From Bathynomus jamesi (lineage: Eukaryota > Arthropoda > Malacostraca > Isopoda > Cirolanidae), in NCBI GenBank assembly GCA_023014485.1, contig JAJOZX010001738.1, positions 596,001-660,000 on the forward strand: a stretch of 64,000 bases of DNA, read 5' to 3'. The notes under the pieces were generated by a model. It saw only the letters and a list, made by a program, of their open reading frames with translations. It did no database searches and was not told the DNA's origin. The position numbers were made by a program, and so were the translations under genes. Position 1 is the stretch's first letter. Every line of letters begins with the position of its first letter. This document shows, one piece after another, positions 10,291 to 21,745 of the stretch.

Positions 10291-10402
10291 GATACAGTAG
10301 TGGTACTGCTCTCGTCTATATTCAAGAACATTTTAAATATAGTAAAAATCAAAGATGTTGAAATAAATATTTATCCTATAACATTTAAAAAAATTTTTGG
10401 GA

Positions 10403-10408
<6 letters not shown>

Positions 10409-10473
<65 letters not shown>
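10409..10473. repeat. (CT)n microsatellite at LINE 5' junction
   Basis: About 65 bp of pure CT. A second CT run lies at 13489-13513, just after the LINE, so the LINE appears to be embedded in a CT tract. Confidence 0.95.
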
Positions 10474-10475
<2 letters not shown>

Positions 10476-12708
10476 GTGGGGAGGGGGTGGGGTACTAATA
10501 TACGTCAGAGACACGTTGAGTCCGGTTGACTGCCAGTTCCGGTCGGAACGGGAGCTGCTTGGCGTCGATCTGAACGTGGGAGGGACGAACTATAGGTTAA
10601 TCTTGGTGTACAGACCTCCGCATCTCCTCCTCGAGGACGATACAGCCCTGTACACCGAACTCAGTAGCCTGCTAGGGGATAGGGTGTGTGTAGTTTTAGG
10701 AGACTTCAACTGTCGCGGCATAAAGTGGGAAAAGAGGACTGCCGATGCTGAAGGGAGGAGGCTAGTTGACTTTGCTGATGAGAACTTCCTCACTCAGTGG
10801 GTCAACGACCCTACACGAGGCGAAAGCGTTCTAGACTTAGTATTCACGACCGAAGACAACCTCGTCACTGGCCTCACCGTTGACGAATCGTTGGGCGGGA
10901 GTGATCACGGTCTTATTAGGTTCCGTGTGTGCGTCCCTCGGGTGAAGCGTAGTAACTCGAGAGGCAGTAAGCTCGATCTCCGGCGGGCGAACTTTGTTAG
11001 CCTCAGGGATAGCGTAGGAGAGATGGGGTTAGAGGTTGGCGGCGATGTTGAGGGAGTGTGGAGTGCATTCCGGGATGAGTTTATGGTGCTGCAGTCTGCT
11101 GCCATACCCTCAAAACCGGTCACCCCTGCTTCAACGCAGCCTAAGTGGTTCAATCGTGGCATCGCTTCGGCTATCCGAAATAGGAAAGTAGCGTATAGGA
11201 GGGCGAAGGCCAATCGTTCCCACGAGAACACTGAAGCGTATGTCCGCCTGTGTAGGGAAGTGAAGGCGAAGGTTAGGCTAGCGAAACGTAACGAAGAACT
11301 ACGGGTGGCAAGCCTCTGCAAGAGGAACCCTAAGGAGTTCTTCAGTTATGTTAGTAGAAAGCCCATTAGAAGCATGATAGGTCCTTTAACGGACGGAAGC
11401 GGCGTTCTGCGGACCTCCGACGCGGACATCGCTAATGTGCTTAATGAGTACTTTGCGGGAGTGTTCACCAGGGAGGATACCCGCGTCATCCCCGAGCCAG
11501 CTGTAAGGCACGAAGGTGCTGGCCTGGATAGTGTTAGATGTACCGCGACAGTCGTTGCTCATAGAATAGACAAACTGAGCGCGTTTAAGGCTCCTGGGCC
11601 AGACCAGTTTCTCCCCAGTGTTTTGCGAGAAGTGCGCGACCAGGTGGCTCCCCACCTGGCTACAGTCTTCAACAAATCGTTGGTGATGGGCCAGGTGCCT
11701 GGTGACTGGAGGGAGGCCAACGTGACCCCTATTTTTAAGAAAGGGGATCACGAAAGTCCAGGGAACTATCGTCCTATTAGTCTCACTTCAGTTGTAGGTA
11801 AATTATTAGAAAGGATAATAGCTGATAGAATCGTTGACCATTTGGATTCCTACAAGCTGCTTGGGGACTCCCAACATGGGTTTAGACGGCATAGGTCGTG
11901 TCTCACCAACTTGCTCGAGTTTTTCCACGTCATGTTGAGCGAGTACGATAAGAGTAGGGCGATTGATATACTTTATCTCGACTTTCAGAAAGCCTTTGAT
12001 AAGGTACCTCACCGCCGGCTAATGGCGAAAGTGCGCGCGCTGGGTATCGGTGGGGAAATAGGTAGGTGGATTGAAAACTGGCTGAGGAATAGGCGGCAGA
12101 GGGTTGTAATTAAAGGGGCTAGTTCGGGTTGGGCCTCGGTCACTAGTGGGGTTCCTCAGGGTTCCGTTTTGGGGCCACTGTTGTTTATCATTTACATAAA
12201 TGATATCGACGGTGGCATCGTCAGTCGGATCGCGAAATTCGCTGATGATACCAAGCTTGGGGCCAATGTTGGGACGCCCGAAGCGATCGAGGAACTGCGT
12301 GCGGACCTAGGTAGGATAGGAGAGTGGTCCGAAAAATGGCAAATGCCGTTTAACTTGGGTAAATGCAAAGTGATGCACATTGGCTACGCCAATCCCAAGT
12401 TGGACTACTCTATGTTGGGTAGTAATATCGAGGTGACTGATTTAGAAAAGGACTTGGGTGTGCTAATTAGCAGCGACCTTAAGTTTACGAAACAGTGTGT
12501 AGAGGTGGAAAAGAAAGCCCAGAAACTATTGGGTTATATCAGGAGGCAATTTCAGTTTCGGAACAAGGAGATTGTGCTCTCACTGTACAATTCCCTTGTT
12601 CGGCCGCACCTGGAGTATGCTGTGCAGTTCTGGTCACCCACCCTCAGGAAAGATATTGAGGCTGGAGCGAGTGCAGGCGAGGGCCACAAAGTTAATCCCT
12701 TCCCTTAG
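10474..12708 (+). CDS. LINE ORF2: endonuclease (partial) and reverse transcriptase
   Basis: An open frame reaching through the CT repeat from 10300, but the real protein sequence begins about 10480 with GGGVLIYVRDTL, inside an AP-type endonuclease. The motifs VVLGDFNC (about 10690) and GSDHGLIRF (about 10900) are its catalytic DFN and SDH boxes. RT follows: FKAPGPDQF (11585), NYRPISLTSVVGKLLE (11765), YLDFQKAFDKVPHRRL (11970), GVPQGSVLGPLLF (12150) and the catalytic FADDTKLG (12238). The first endonuclease Asn/Glu boxes are missing, so target cleavage would fail. It nicks target DNA and primes cDNA synthesis in intact relatives. The last 15 codons are out of frame. Confidence 0.85.
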
Positions 12709-13033
12709 GCATATGGGCTACAATCGACGGTTACGCGCCCTGAACCTGTTTTCGCTTGAAACTCGGAGGCTGCGCGGTCAACTGATCGAGGTTTTCAAGC
12801 TCTTACGCGGGTTCAACGATGTCGATTTTAGAAGTATGTTTAGTTTAAATGATAACCCAACTCGCAACAATGGTTGGAAGTTGGATTTGAAACGGTTTAG
12901 GACTAGTGTGTGTGGGAATTACTTTACGTATAAGATCTGTGACACATGGAACAGGTTACCTTCGGAAGTTGTGAACAGTTCCTCTGTGGATCAGTTCAAG
13001 AAAAGGGTAGACGAAATCTTGCACACTATTTGA
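12660..13033 (+). pseudogene. LINE ORF2 C-terminal domain after frameshift
   Basis: Continues the RT protein in another frame: LERVQARATKLIPSLRHMGY, then NLFSLETRRLRGQLIEVFK and a WNRLPSEVVNSSSVDQFKK end typical of CR1/jockey-like ORF2 C-termini. A single length change near 12660-12700 separates it from the 802-codon frame. Confidence 0.8.
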
Positions 13034-13488
13034 GTGTGTAAAGACATTTAGGACCTCAGTCTGCGGAAATTTCTTTTCCTATAAAATAGTTAATATCTGG
13101 AACCAACTTCCCTCAGAGGTTGTTTCCAGTCAAAGTGTAAATGTGTTTAAAAATAGGCTAGACAAAGTACTGAATACTCTCATGTGAGCAAACTAAATAT
13201 AGAGCTATTTATAATTCTCCACTTTCCTGTAAAATTTCCTTGGCTACTTTTCCAGGGTCAAGGTATTTTCTTCAACCTTTTTCCATACCTGCCTCTGGCA
13301 GGGAGGGAGCGGAGGGTGGGGAGAGAGCCTTCTACTTTTCTATCCAGTTTTCTACTACTGCTAGGATAGTTGAAAGAAAAATAAACTTTTACAAAATTTT
13401 CCCTGGCACCCGGTGCCATTGGTACCTCCTCGGTATGGGCCGCAAGGCCTTTTGAGGTACTTCTTTTCCTTGTAACTCCTTGTAACTC

Positions 13489-13513
13489 TCTCTCTCTCTC
13501 TCTCTCTCTCTCC
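13489..13513. repeat. (CT)n microsatellite at LINE 3' junction
   Basis: A 25-bp CT run; see the partner at 10409-10473. Confidence 0.95.
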
Positions 13514-13516
13514 AGG

Positions 13517-13780
13517 CTTCTGCCCACAAAAAAACAAACCACGGATCTCTGTTCTTCCTGAGTACAAATTTAAGGCGGCGCAGCCATGCTCACTACTCGT
13601 ACGATATGTGACAGCTACGAGTAGCCTAAATAAGCCTATACTGTTGCCAACAAATAAGCCTATATTGTTGCTAGCCTAAATAAGCCTATAGATCTCAGTT
13701 TGGCTCGTTATTACGAGTATATAATTATTATATATAGTATATTATCACTAAAATAAAAAGTGCGGATATTTATTGAAGTG

Positions 13781-13788
<8 letters not shown>
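13517..13788 (-). mobile_element. Mariner transposon, 5' part of the split copy
   Basis: The right terminal repeat, read inward on the minus strand, is CGAGGGCACTTCAATAAATA, matching the left terminal repeat at 8162. A transposase start (MAAPP-stop-ICTQEEQRSVV) occurs at 13587 downward and runs to GGGCAGAAG near 13525, which joins in frame with the GAAGGTGTGAAAGGAGCTG sequence at 9230. The segment 13620-13690 contains three copies of AAATAAGCCTATA. Confidence 0.8.
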
Positions 13789-13822
<34 letters not shown>

Positions 13823-13867
13823 CATATAAGTAAGTAAGTGTGTGTGTGTGTGTATACTTACTTTAGG
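13785..13867. repeat. TG microsatellite joining mariner and LINE ends
   Basis: Two TG runs separated by TACATATAAGTAAGTAAG. One end is the mariner terminus and the other is the 3' end of the minus-strand LINE. Confidence 0.9.
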
Positions 13868-15262
13868 GGAGTTTGAACGGTGGTTCAGGATCGACCTGCG
13901 GTCGACCCCTCTGCAGCATCCCGCCTCATTTGCGGGATTTGGTGAAGGAGGGAATTGCTGTCTCATCTCCTGCCCTCGTAGCCAGCCACGCATGGCTGGT
14001 CAGGGACTTTGCACAGGAATCTGGTCAGGGACTTTGCACAGGAATCTGTCCAGCTGGTTCTTGAAGTTATTCAGGTCGGTGTGCTGGAGATTCCTCACTT
14101 CTTTTGGTAGGACATTGAAAAGCTTTGGGCCTCGTATTCTGAGGGTATTTTCAATCCTCGTTTTCATGGCCCCTTGTCCCACTGCAGCTGGGACCGTACA
14201 AAATCCGCCTCTTCTCTCATTCTAGTTTGTTTCTATTTCATTTCTAAGGTTAGGGATAGAGCCCTCAAGTATTTTCCATATGTATATTATTGTGTACCGC
14301 TCGCGCCTTCTTTCGAGAGAGTAGAGTTCCAGGGATTGTAGTCGAGACAAGTAGTCTTCACCTTTCGTTTCCTCTATCTTAGACGTAAAAGTCCTTTGAT
14401 ATAGCTTCAATGTTCGCAATGTCTCGTTTTCTGTGTGGGCTTGTGAGTACTGAGCAATACTCAGTTATTGGTAGGACTAAACTTTTCCATAATTTGAGCA
14501 TGATGTTTGCTTTTCTGCTGCGGAAGCTCCTCCTGATGATTCCCATTATTTTTCTAGCCGTTGTAATTTTGATTTTATAGTACTCTCTGAATTCTGCATC
14601 CGACGATATTATTACTCCAAGATCCCTGACTTCTGGATTTGGTGTTATCTGTTTGGCTTGCATAGTTTTGTACCCTTTTTTCTGTAGTTCCTTGTTATTA
14701 CCATATCTTAGAAGTTGGAATTTTTCTTCGTTGAACTTCATATTGTTGTCTTCTGTCCACTGGAATATTGTTTCAATGTCGTTTTGTAATTTTCTTATGT
14801 CACCTTCGTTCACTATTTCCTTACATATCTTTGTGTCATCTGCGAACCATGATGCAATACTGTCCTTAATATCTGCAATCATTATTATGAACAGCAAGGG
14901 AGCTAATACTGTCCCTTTTGGGACAGAGCTCACGACTTCCGAGACTTCTGATTAACTCCGTCTACCACCACTCTTTGTGTTCTTTACGTTAAGAAATTAA
15001 ATATCCACCTTCCTAGCTTTCCAGTAATTCCTGTATTCTTAAGTTTGTGTGCTATGATTCTATGGTCACATTTATCGAAGGTTTTTACGAAGTCCGTATA
15101 TATTACATCAATGTTTTGTCCTCGACACAATGTTTCTAATATTTTCTCCTGGTGGTCGAGTAGCTGTGATAGGCATGATCTTCCCGCCCTGAAGCCATGT
15201 TGTACAAGTCTTTTTTTTTTTAGGTAGTAGGTAGTTTTGCCTCTAATTATACGTTCAAAACA
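13868..15262 (-). mobile_element. LINE remnant, minus strand
   Basis: Minus-strand pieces in order: 14984-15240 (GRSCLSQLLDHQEKI, IDVIYTDFVKTFDKCDH), 14379-14933 (VPKGTVLAPLLFI, WFADDTKICKE, FNEEKFQLLRYG), 14222-14419 (YLSRLQSLELYSLERRR) and 14000-14182 (LRIRGPKLFNVLPKEVRN, FLCKVPDQ). Together they cover RT from the F.D.VK.FD motif to the C-terminus and 3' end. Stops and frameshifts break the frame. The same 3' end is found at 7775-8115. Confidence 0.8.
14379..15240 (-). pseudogene. LINE reverse transcriptase palm/thumb fragment
   Basis: First catalytic motif: YTDFVKTFDKCDH. Then VPKGTVLAPLLF in place of the usual VPQGxxLxPLLF, and the FADD box with both catalytic aspartates. The frame breaks near 14960. 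The upstream fingers and endonuclease are missing. No activity expected. Confidence 0.8.
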
Positions 15263-15265
15263 CTT

Positions 15266-15303
<38 letters not shown>

Positions 15304-15307
15304 CACT
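15263..15307. repeat. (TA)n microsatellite
   Basis: A TA run between a LINE 5' truncation point and a mariner terminus. Confidence 0.95.
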
Positions 15308-15309
15308 AC

Positions 15310-16702
15310 TAGGGGCACTCAATATATTTTGCCCCACCCTTTTTTCTTAGCTAAATAATAGGCCATGGGGCTGAAATGTCTTTTGGGTCGTACGTTTGAA
15401 CTTTCTGCGCTTCACATAACCGGATTTTTCAAGGTTGAACCTTCCCTCCTTGTATAAAACCGCTTTTAAACGTCCTTGTATGAAACCGATGGTTAACGCA
15501 GTTCCAAAAATGGCGTCTGACAGTGATGTGCGTCGTAAACAGAGAGCTGTTATCGAGTTTTTAACCGCAGAGAAGGAAACAGTTGGAAATATTCACAAAC
15601 GTCTACAAAACGTTTACGGAGATGCTTTTGTTGATCGAAGCACAGTCAGACGCGCGCTGGTCTAAACGTGTGAGATCATCGGAGAGAGAGAGAGACCCAG
15701 CCTCGATCATGAGCCACGCAGCGGTCGCCCGGTATCGGCTGTGACATCTCACACTGTGCAACGTGCTAACAGCATCATTCGATCAAATCGGCGCGTCACA
15801 TACAAGGAGCTATCACTGGAGCTAGGAATTAGTGAAGGGAGTGTGAATACGATAATTCAGCAACTGGGATACTCAAAAGTGTGTTCATGGTTTGTTTCTC
15901 ACGAACTGACTGAAGATCACAAAGCCCAAAGAAAAGAAATTGCTTCTTAGTCGTTGGTTCAATACGAGACAGAATGGGATGACTTCCTTTCACGAATTGT
16001 AACTGGGAATGAGACTTGGGTACACCACTTTGAGCCTGAAACGAAACGCCAATCCATGGAGTGGCATCACACAGACTCCCTACGCCAGAAAATGGTCAAA
16101 ATGGCTCCCTCTACAGGAAAGGTTATGGCCACCATCTTCTGGGACATGAAAGGGGTGATTCTGGTGGACATTATGAAGAAAGGACAAACAATCAACTCAG
16201 AGGCATATATTGCTACCCTACAGAGACTCCAGAGACGTATAAAGCGAGTTCGACCGGAGAGAAAACTGGAAGACGTCCTTCTTTTGCACGATAACGCAAG
16301 ACCACACAACAGTTTGCAAACAAGAGAGGCCATTACAAAAATGCGCTTGATTATGTTACCCCACCCTCCATACAGCCCGGATCTGGCACCTTCAGACTTC
16401 CATTTGTTTGGGCCAATGAAGGATGCTATTCGTGGAAGAAAGTTTCAGAGTGACGATGAGGCTTTTGAAGAGGTTAAGAGGTGGCTCCAGAGAAAGTGCG
16501 GAACCCAGCGGACTTTTACCAGCAAGGAATAAAGGCCCTTGTTTCGAGGTGGAGGAAAACCATAGAAAAGGATGGAGACTATGTGGAAAAATAAAAACTT
16601 GTAAAAAAGGGATGTAATTACTCGTGTACAAAATTTTTGGAACTTACAAGGAAACTTGGAGAAAAAAAAAAAGGTGGGGCAAAATATATTGAGTGGCCCT
16701 CG
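15310..16702 (+). mobile_element. Mariner transposon (DD34D), complete ends, inactive
   Basis: The terminal repeats are GGGGCACTCAATATATTTTG at 15312 and, inverted, CAAAATATATTGAGTGGCCC at 16680-16700. Both ends abut TA/TG microsatellites. At 1.39 kb, size and layout are those of a full mariner. Confidence 0.9.
15492..16605 (+). pseudogene. Mariner transposase with Asn in place of the first catalytic Asp
   Basis: Read in pieces: SDVRRKQRAVIEFLTAEKE and the first helix-turn-helix (15510-15663), a stop, then the second helix-turn-helix with SVNTIIQQLGY (15741-15950), another stop, and the catalytic part 15954-16532. The first catalytic block reads TGNETWVHHFEPETKRQSM where the family has TGDETW, so the Asp is Asn. 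The second (HDNARPHNS) and third (SPDLAPSDFHLF) are intact with 34 residues between them. A frameshift near 16495 moves the C-terminal WRKTIEKDGDYVEK into another frame. Not functional. Confidence 0.9.
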
Positions 16703-16892
16703 TGTGTGTGTATATATATATATATATAAACAAAACATCTTTATTGCGGATCATTCACATTTCCATAGCCACTTTACGTAACATACAAATACAGTCTTAT
16801 CATACACTTAATATGGAAACACAATCTTTGCTACATTACAAAAATAAGTTATTGTACACCAGCAGTTGTCTGAACCAAAACTGCCATATAGG

Positions 16893-17590
16893 CAGGGCCG
16901 GATTAACCATTAGGCTAATAAAGCAGTAGCCTTAGACTCTCGAGTTTAGGACCTAATTTTTATAGCAAACCCTAAATCTTTGTCACAAGGTTGGTTAAGT
17001 AATATAGATAACTGCATAATTTTCCAGAGGTGGAAAATACGAGTTTTTTAGTTTTAGTTGAGAGGGGTTTTTTGTCATTATATCTGATACTGTATTTATG
17101 GAAACTTGATACGTGTGGGTAACGAAAATGGTCCACTGAGTAGGTAGGTAGTTAATCTAACAATTATTAAACCTTTTTATGCAGCAAGAACGGCATGGCG
17201 ACCGGGAAGGATTGAAACAGAAAACCATCTCTACCAGCAAGTGCACTCAGAAATTAAGCATCTAGAAGAAAGACTCCAAGAAGAAATCAGGCCTGACTAA
17301 GAAGACCAGGACTTATCTAATAGCACTCAGTAAGTGAACAATTGTATTTCTAAACCCCAGTTTAGTGATAACGTTTAAACTAGGTCCAGTTAAACTAGGC
17401 CTACATTGTGGTCTAAGACCTAGCATCAACTCATAGCTTAACAAAGGCTAAGGTAAATTACCCTAACCTAATTTGGTGAGGAATCCTACTGTGGACCTCA
17501 ATTTACTCTACCAGCTCTGGACCATTTCCGGAATCTCTAGGCTTATAAGGCTAGGCTTAACGTACTCTACAGTTAGACTGGAGATATTAG
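16893..17590. other. Possible hAT terminus and unassigned sequence
   Basis: CAGGGCCGGATTAACC at 16893 has the form of a hAT-type terminus; I do not find the matching right end. The rest (AGGCCTAAT-rich, no open frame) is unassigned, apart from possible 3' sequence of the neighbouring minus-strand LINE. Confidence 0.3.
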
Positions 17591-17599
17591 GGGTGTGTT

Positions 17600-18760
17600 A
17601 ATTGGGGGCCAATTCATAGAAAGCATTTTTCACTTTCTACATAAAAACTGACAACAAGAGAGGACCGGAATGTGCTAGTGCTGATGCGTACACCCAGGGA
17701 GCGGATAGGGTCCCGCATGCGCAGGGCGAAGGCAGGGGCGGAGGAATAGGCCTGACAGCCATAATCCAACTTACTTTGGACCAGGGAGTGGTAGAGCCGT
17801 TAAAGGGTGTGGCGGTCTACACCCCAATCGGTATGGGAAAGGAACTTGAGAAGGGTGCAAATCTGAAGGCACAAAGCCTTCAAAGACTTCAGGTGGGGAA
17901 TCCAGAAGAGGCGGGAATCAAGAAGGAGACCCAGAAATCTAGTTTCGAGGACAACGGGGAGCGGCGATCCAGAGAGAGAGTGAGAATGGACGGCAGTGCA
18001 GCAGCGGCGACGACAAAAATGCATCACCACCATCTTTGAAGGAGAAAACCAAAACCCGTGAGCTGTGAACTATTTGGAGACCCAGTCTAGGGCCCATTGG
18101 AGGAGACGTTCAAGGAAGGCGGATCGGGAACCGAAGCAATAGATTTGCAAGGTCGTCAACATAGAGCAGAGCTTTCCAAACTGGTGTGTCGCGACACATT
18201 AGTGTTTTTTGTATTTTGAAAATTTTGATTTTTCTATCAACAAAATGGGCTACAAGATAAACCACCTACTGAAAAATTATCTGATATTTGATATTTGATA
18301 ACAAAAATTAATTAATGTGTCGTGAAAATTGTTATGCTTAAATAGTTTGTCGCCAACGTTAAAAGTTTGGAAAGCTCTGACATAGAGGGTGGCCGTAATC
18401 CCCGATGGCCGAACTGTTACGACGTCACCGATCGTGAAAGCGAAGCAGATGACACTCAGGACGCTACACTGGGGAACTCCTTCCTCCTGTGAGTGCACAG
18501 AAGAGAAGGAAGCACCCACCTGAACACGAAAGGAACGGGAAGACAAAAAGTTGGAGATGAAAGAAGGGAGAAAACCTCGAAAACCCAAGAGATAAAGTTT
18601 ACGATCCATCACCGCCAGGTTGTATCATATGCTTTATTTTAAGGAAAAAAAGAACTGTATAAAGGTGACGCCGTTCGGCAAACGATATACGGACGCAGTC
18701 TCCAACTGGACCAAAGTGTCAGTGGTGCTACGGCCCCTGCAAAACCCCAGGTTATGAGAT
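17600..18760 (-). mobile_element. Jockey-like LINE fragment, minus strand
   Basis: Minus-strand RT blocks in order: FCRGRSTTDTLVQLETA (18730-18680), LLGFRGFLPSFISNFLSSR (18590-18535), EEGVPQ(G/C)SVLSVICF (18490-18450), TLYV (18405-18390), interrupted by a hAT MITE, then DDLANLLLRFP (from 18158) and RFLGLLLDSRLFWIPHLKSL (17930-17870) with a WGVDRHTL motif. It continues through a KLDYG-like end near 17765. This matches jockey-type ORF2. The endonuclease is absent and the frame is broken. Confidence 0.8.
18167..18379. mobile_element. hAT MITE, 213 bp, perfect 8-bp TSD
   Basis: Ends CAGAGCTTTCCAAACT and AGTTTGGAAAGCTCTG, flanked on both sides by ACATAGAG (18159-18166 and 18380-18387). Right after the left end, GTGTGTCGCGACACA is a short palindrome. 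No coding capacity. Removing it rejoins the YVDD box of the jockey RT. Confidence 0.95.
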
Positions 18761-18769
18761 GTTTAACAA

Positions 18770-21172
18770 TGATAGAATATGTAGAAGGGGTGGTGGTACA
18801 GTGCTATACGTTCGTCACACTTAAAACCCATAATTGAAAACATTGCAGAAATTGATAATATAAACGCGACAACTCACGAAAGATATTAAATATAGGTTTA
18901 GTATACAGGCCTCCCTCTCAGACTGTCGACAGTTATAATTGGCTTCAGGAACTAATTTTTTATGTAAGTAACGAACATGATGTGATAATTATGGGAGCTC
19001 TTAATTTACCTTGCAGGAATTCCGGTCGCCGACTGTACGAGGGTTTGCTTAAAAGTTCATTTTTTCAAATGGTTAAGGAACCCACTAGAGAACGCAATAT
19101 TCTAGATTTAGTTTTAAGTACAGACCTAGACTTAATTGATAATATCTTTGACTTCTTTGTAGGCGACTACTTCTCCATCAGTGATCATAGGCAGATAACA
19201 TTTGAAATTAAAATTAATGTCCATAATTTGGAGAGCCTGGAATCTTTGGATTTTAAAAGGGCTAAATTTCGTGATATGAAACTGCAACTTTCGACTCGTA
19301 ATTGGGATGAAGCTCTATCGCACGATGATATTAATGGCACATGGACTTCTTTTCATAATTATTTCAAACGTTTAGAATCGAGTAATATCTCATTACGCAA
19401 AAAATTACTGTCAAAGTCTGTTAAACGTAAATGGTGGAATGCTAAAATTAAAAGTAGCTTTACGTTAAAAAGGAACGCGTATTTTAAATTTAAAGAATTA
19501 AATAATTTGTCCGATGAAAATGCTTCCAAGCTAATATTGAGAAGACGAAGTAAAAAAACTTATTAGAAAAAGTAAGCGCAGCTGCTGCACCTATGAGCTA
19601 CTGTGTATATATAGTGAACCAAATTAAATCGAATCCGAAGGAATTCTATAATGATGTTCGGAATAAAAAAGTAGCTTCTCAGATTATTGGTCCACTCTGG
19701 CGAAAACAACAAAAAAAATTTACGATGACTTACAAATGATGGAAGTTTTAAATAAATTCTTCTCTTCAGTCTTCACTAACGAAAATATGAACAACATTCC
19801 CGTTCCCGTAATCATGCTCAGTGATGAGCATTTAAAGCTTCACGATTTTGCCATTAGTGAAAGCGAAGTACTCTCGGCCATAGGTAAAATTAATCCTAAT
19901 AAAACTCCCGGTCCAGATAAGCTCTACCCTAGAGTACTTAAAGAAGTGAACTGCGCAATAGTCCGTCCTCTCACATATATATATTTAATAAATCGTTACA
20001 GTCTGGAGAAGTTCTGTTTGATTCGCCAATATTAGTTATTTTTATTATATCAATGACATCGACATAGGAATTAAGAGTACAATTTCAAAATTTGTGGATG
20101 ATACCAAACTAGGGGGACGAACAAAATCAGTGGCAGAACGTTTGCAGATTCAAACAAACAAACACTTTATTTCAGACTCAACAGGTACAAACATTATACG
20201 AGTGGTCCAAATGAACTTTAATACAGTATAGATAAATGTAAAATGTTGCATATCGGTAGAAACAATGTTAAAGAAAAGTATTTTATGCGCGACAAGACAC
20301 TAACAAGTATTACGGAAGAGAAAGATTTAGGTATTATCGTTGCCGACACTCTTAAACCGTGTAAGCAAATGCATCAAAGCGGTCAGAAAAGCAAATAGAA
20401 TCTTATCTATTGGTAGATCATTTGAATTTAAGTCGGAGAAAACAATGCTAACATTAATAATTCCTTAGTACGCCCCCATCTGGAATACTGCTTTCAGTTC
20501 TGGTCCCCATATTTACGACAAGACATAGATAGAATGGAGAGAGTATAGCGACGGGCGACTAAGATGATTCCTGGACTTAGAAACGAATCATACGCTGCCC
20601 GTTTAGAAACAAATTTATTTTCACTTGTAAAAAGGCGAATCCAGGTGTTTAAAATTCACCTTCAGGAATGCAGATAGAACTCACGGTAATGGTTCCAAAT
20701 TAGTGGGTAAACATTTTAATTCTAATGAAACTAAACATTTTTTCTTCAATCCTACAGTTAATTTGTGGAATGAATTGCTAACCAGCGTAGTTCAAAGTAA
20801 TTCGATCGAATCCTTTAAAATAGAACTACTCATAGACGCTTATCTTGTTTTGAACCCCCCAGTTGGAAGCATAGAAATATCGTAGAATTTTCACTTGGAT
20901 TCCCTCCTCTGCATTTTAAAATTTTCACTTTAGCTTTAAATTTCTTTCTTTCCTGCCTCTCAACCTCTTTTCTCTGCTTTGCCTTAAAACTTTCATTTGT
21001 TTTTAAATTTTCGTACATCTTTTAACTTCCTTCTTAAAACAGACAGCCTCGTTGGGACCAGCCAGTCTGGTGCTGTTTGGTGTCCTTTGTATATTCCTTT
21101 GTATATCAGGTGTACCCCCCAAAATGCCCCTATTTCTAAATAAATGTTCTAAGTTAAAAAAAAAAAGGAATC
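18770..21172 (+). mobile_element. CR1-like LINE, heavily decayed, with poly(A) end
   Basis: The same general family as 10474-13488 but old. Fragments: GGGTVLYVRHT (18787), VYRPP-like (18903), the endonuclease part 18982-19566 (MGALNLPCRNSGRRL in place of GDFN; SISDHRQITFEI), a linker, 19736-20035 (INPNKTPGPDKLYPRVL), an RT gap, FVDDTKLGG (20092), PHLEYCFQFWSPYLRQDID (20475), and the C-terminus VNLWNELLTSVVQSNSIESF (20755). The 3' end has AATAAA at 21140 and A12 at 21158-21169. Many stops. Confidence 0.75.
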
Positions 21173-21226
21173 TAGACACAGACAAATGCAATAGGTACTT
21201 AAAATACTGTAGTTTATTAACTTTAA

Positions 21227-21370
21227 TTAAACATGTTCAGTGTAATAGTCATTTTTTTCTAACATAGTAATCAACTTTACACAAATGTTTGACATAATTT
21301 TTGGAAATAGCTCAGCTGGGATGTTGTTGATTACCTCATAGACTTTGGTCTTTTGGTCCCCAAGTGTCTT
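21227..21370 (-). pseudogene. Mariner/Tc1-superfamily transposase, C-terminal fragment
   Basis: The minus-strand peptide TLGDQKTKVYEVINNIPAELFPKIMSNICVK... resembles the extreme C-terminus of IS630-Tc1-mariner transposases (an alternating hydrophobic helix pair ending just before the 3' terminal repeat). It is cut at 21370 by the dispersed repeat that follows. Confidence 0.5.
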
Positions 21371-21745
21371 AGGCTTTTTTTTTATGCAGGAAAGAGGGGC
21401 CAAGGGTAGATGCCCGCAAAAGCGCCCCTCCCATAGAAGAAGAAGAAGAGCCAAAAATCAAGGTCCGTCCGAGGCTCTTGAAGTTGATGCCATTTTTTTT
21501 TTTTTTTTTTTTAGAGATTATATAGTGTGTAAGATGCGTGTGTATGTAGTGAGGATAGGGAGAGAAGCGGGTATTTGAGAGCATGCTGGACTGCTCACAG
21601 GGTAAATGAGACGCGGAAAAAGATCCGCTAAGGAGGACAGTAACAGGAGAAACGGGAGTTCCAGCACTCCTTATCTTCTGTCTAACGTCCCCACCGGAAT
21701 ACTTCCCTGGTCGATTGATGTCTACAATTTCCTCCTCCGATGGAG
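21371..21745 (+). repeat. Dispersed ~370-bp repeat, copy 1
   Basis: Matches the inverse of 50829-51167 along its whole length: TTTTTATG then GGCCAAGGG..GCCCGCAAAA, a variable T-rich middle, a GAGCGTGCTTGAC-type block, the GAAACGGGAGTTC block and TGTCTACAATTTCCTCCTCC. No open frame or RNA polymerase III box is evident, so its class is unknown. Confidence 0.7.

Larger units (their letters stand above)
10474..13488 (+). mobile_element. CR1-like LINE, 5'-truncated, relatively young
   Basis: About 3 kb with base composition clearly more GC-rich than its surroundings. ORF2 covers part of the endonuclease, the whole reverse transcriptase and, after one frameshift near 12660-12700, the C-terminal domain to 13033. 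The 3' region 13034-13488 is non-coding, with a repeat of the tail segment (13070-13180) that includes a second C-terminal fragment (NIWNQLPSEVVSSQ-like). It lies between two CT tracts. Confidence 0.85.

Noticed and set aside
10300..10480. N-terminal extension of the LINE ORF with a Ser-Leu repeat
   Set aside because: Read-through of the CT microsatellite and AT-rich flank; the LINE protein begins at about 10480, inside the endonuclease.
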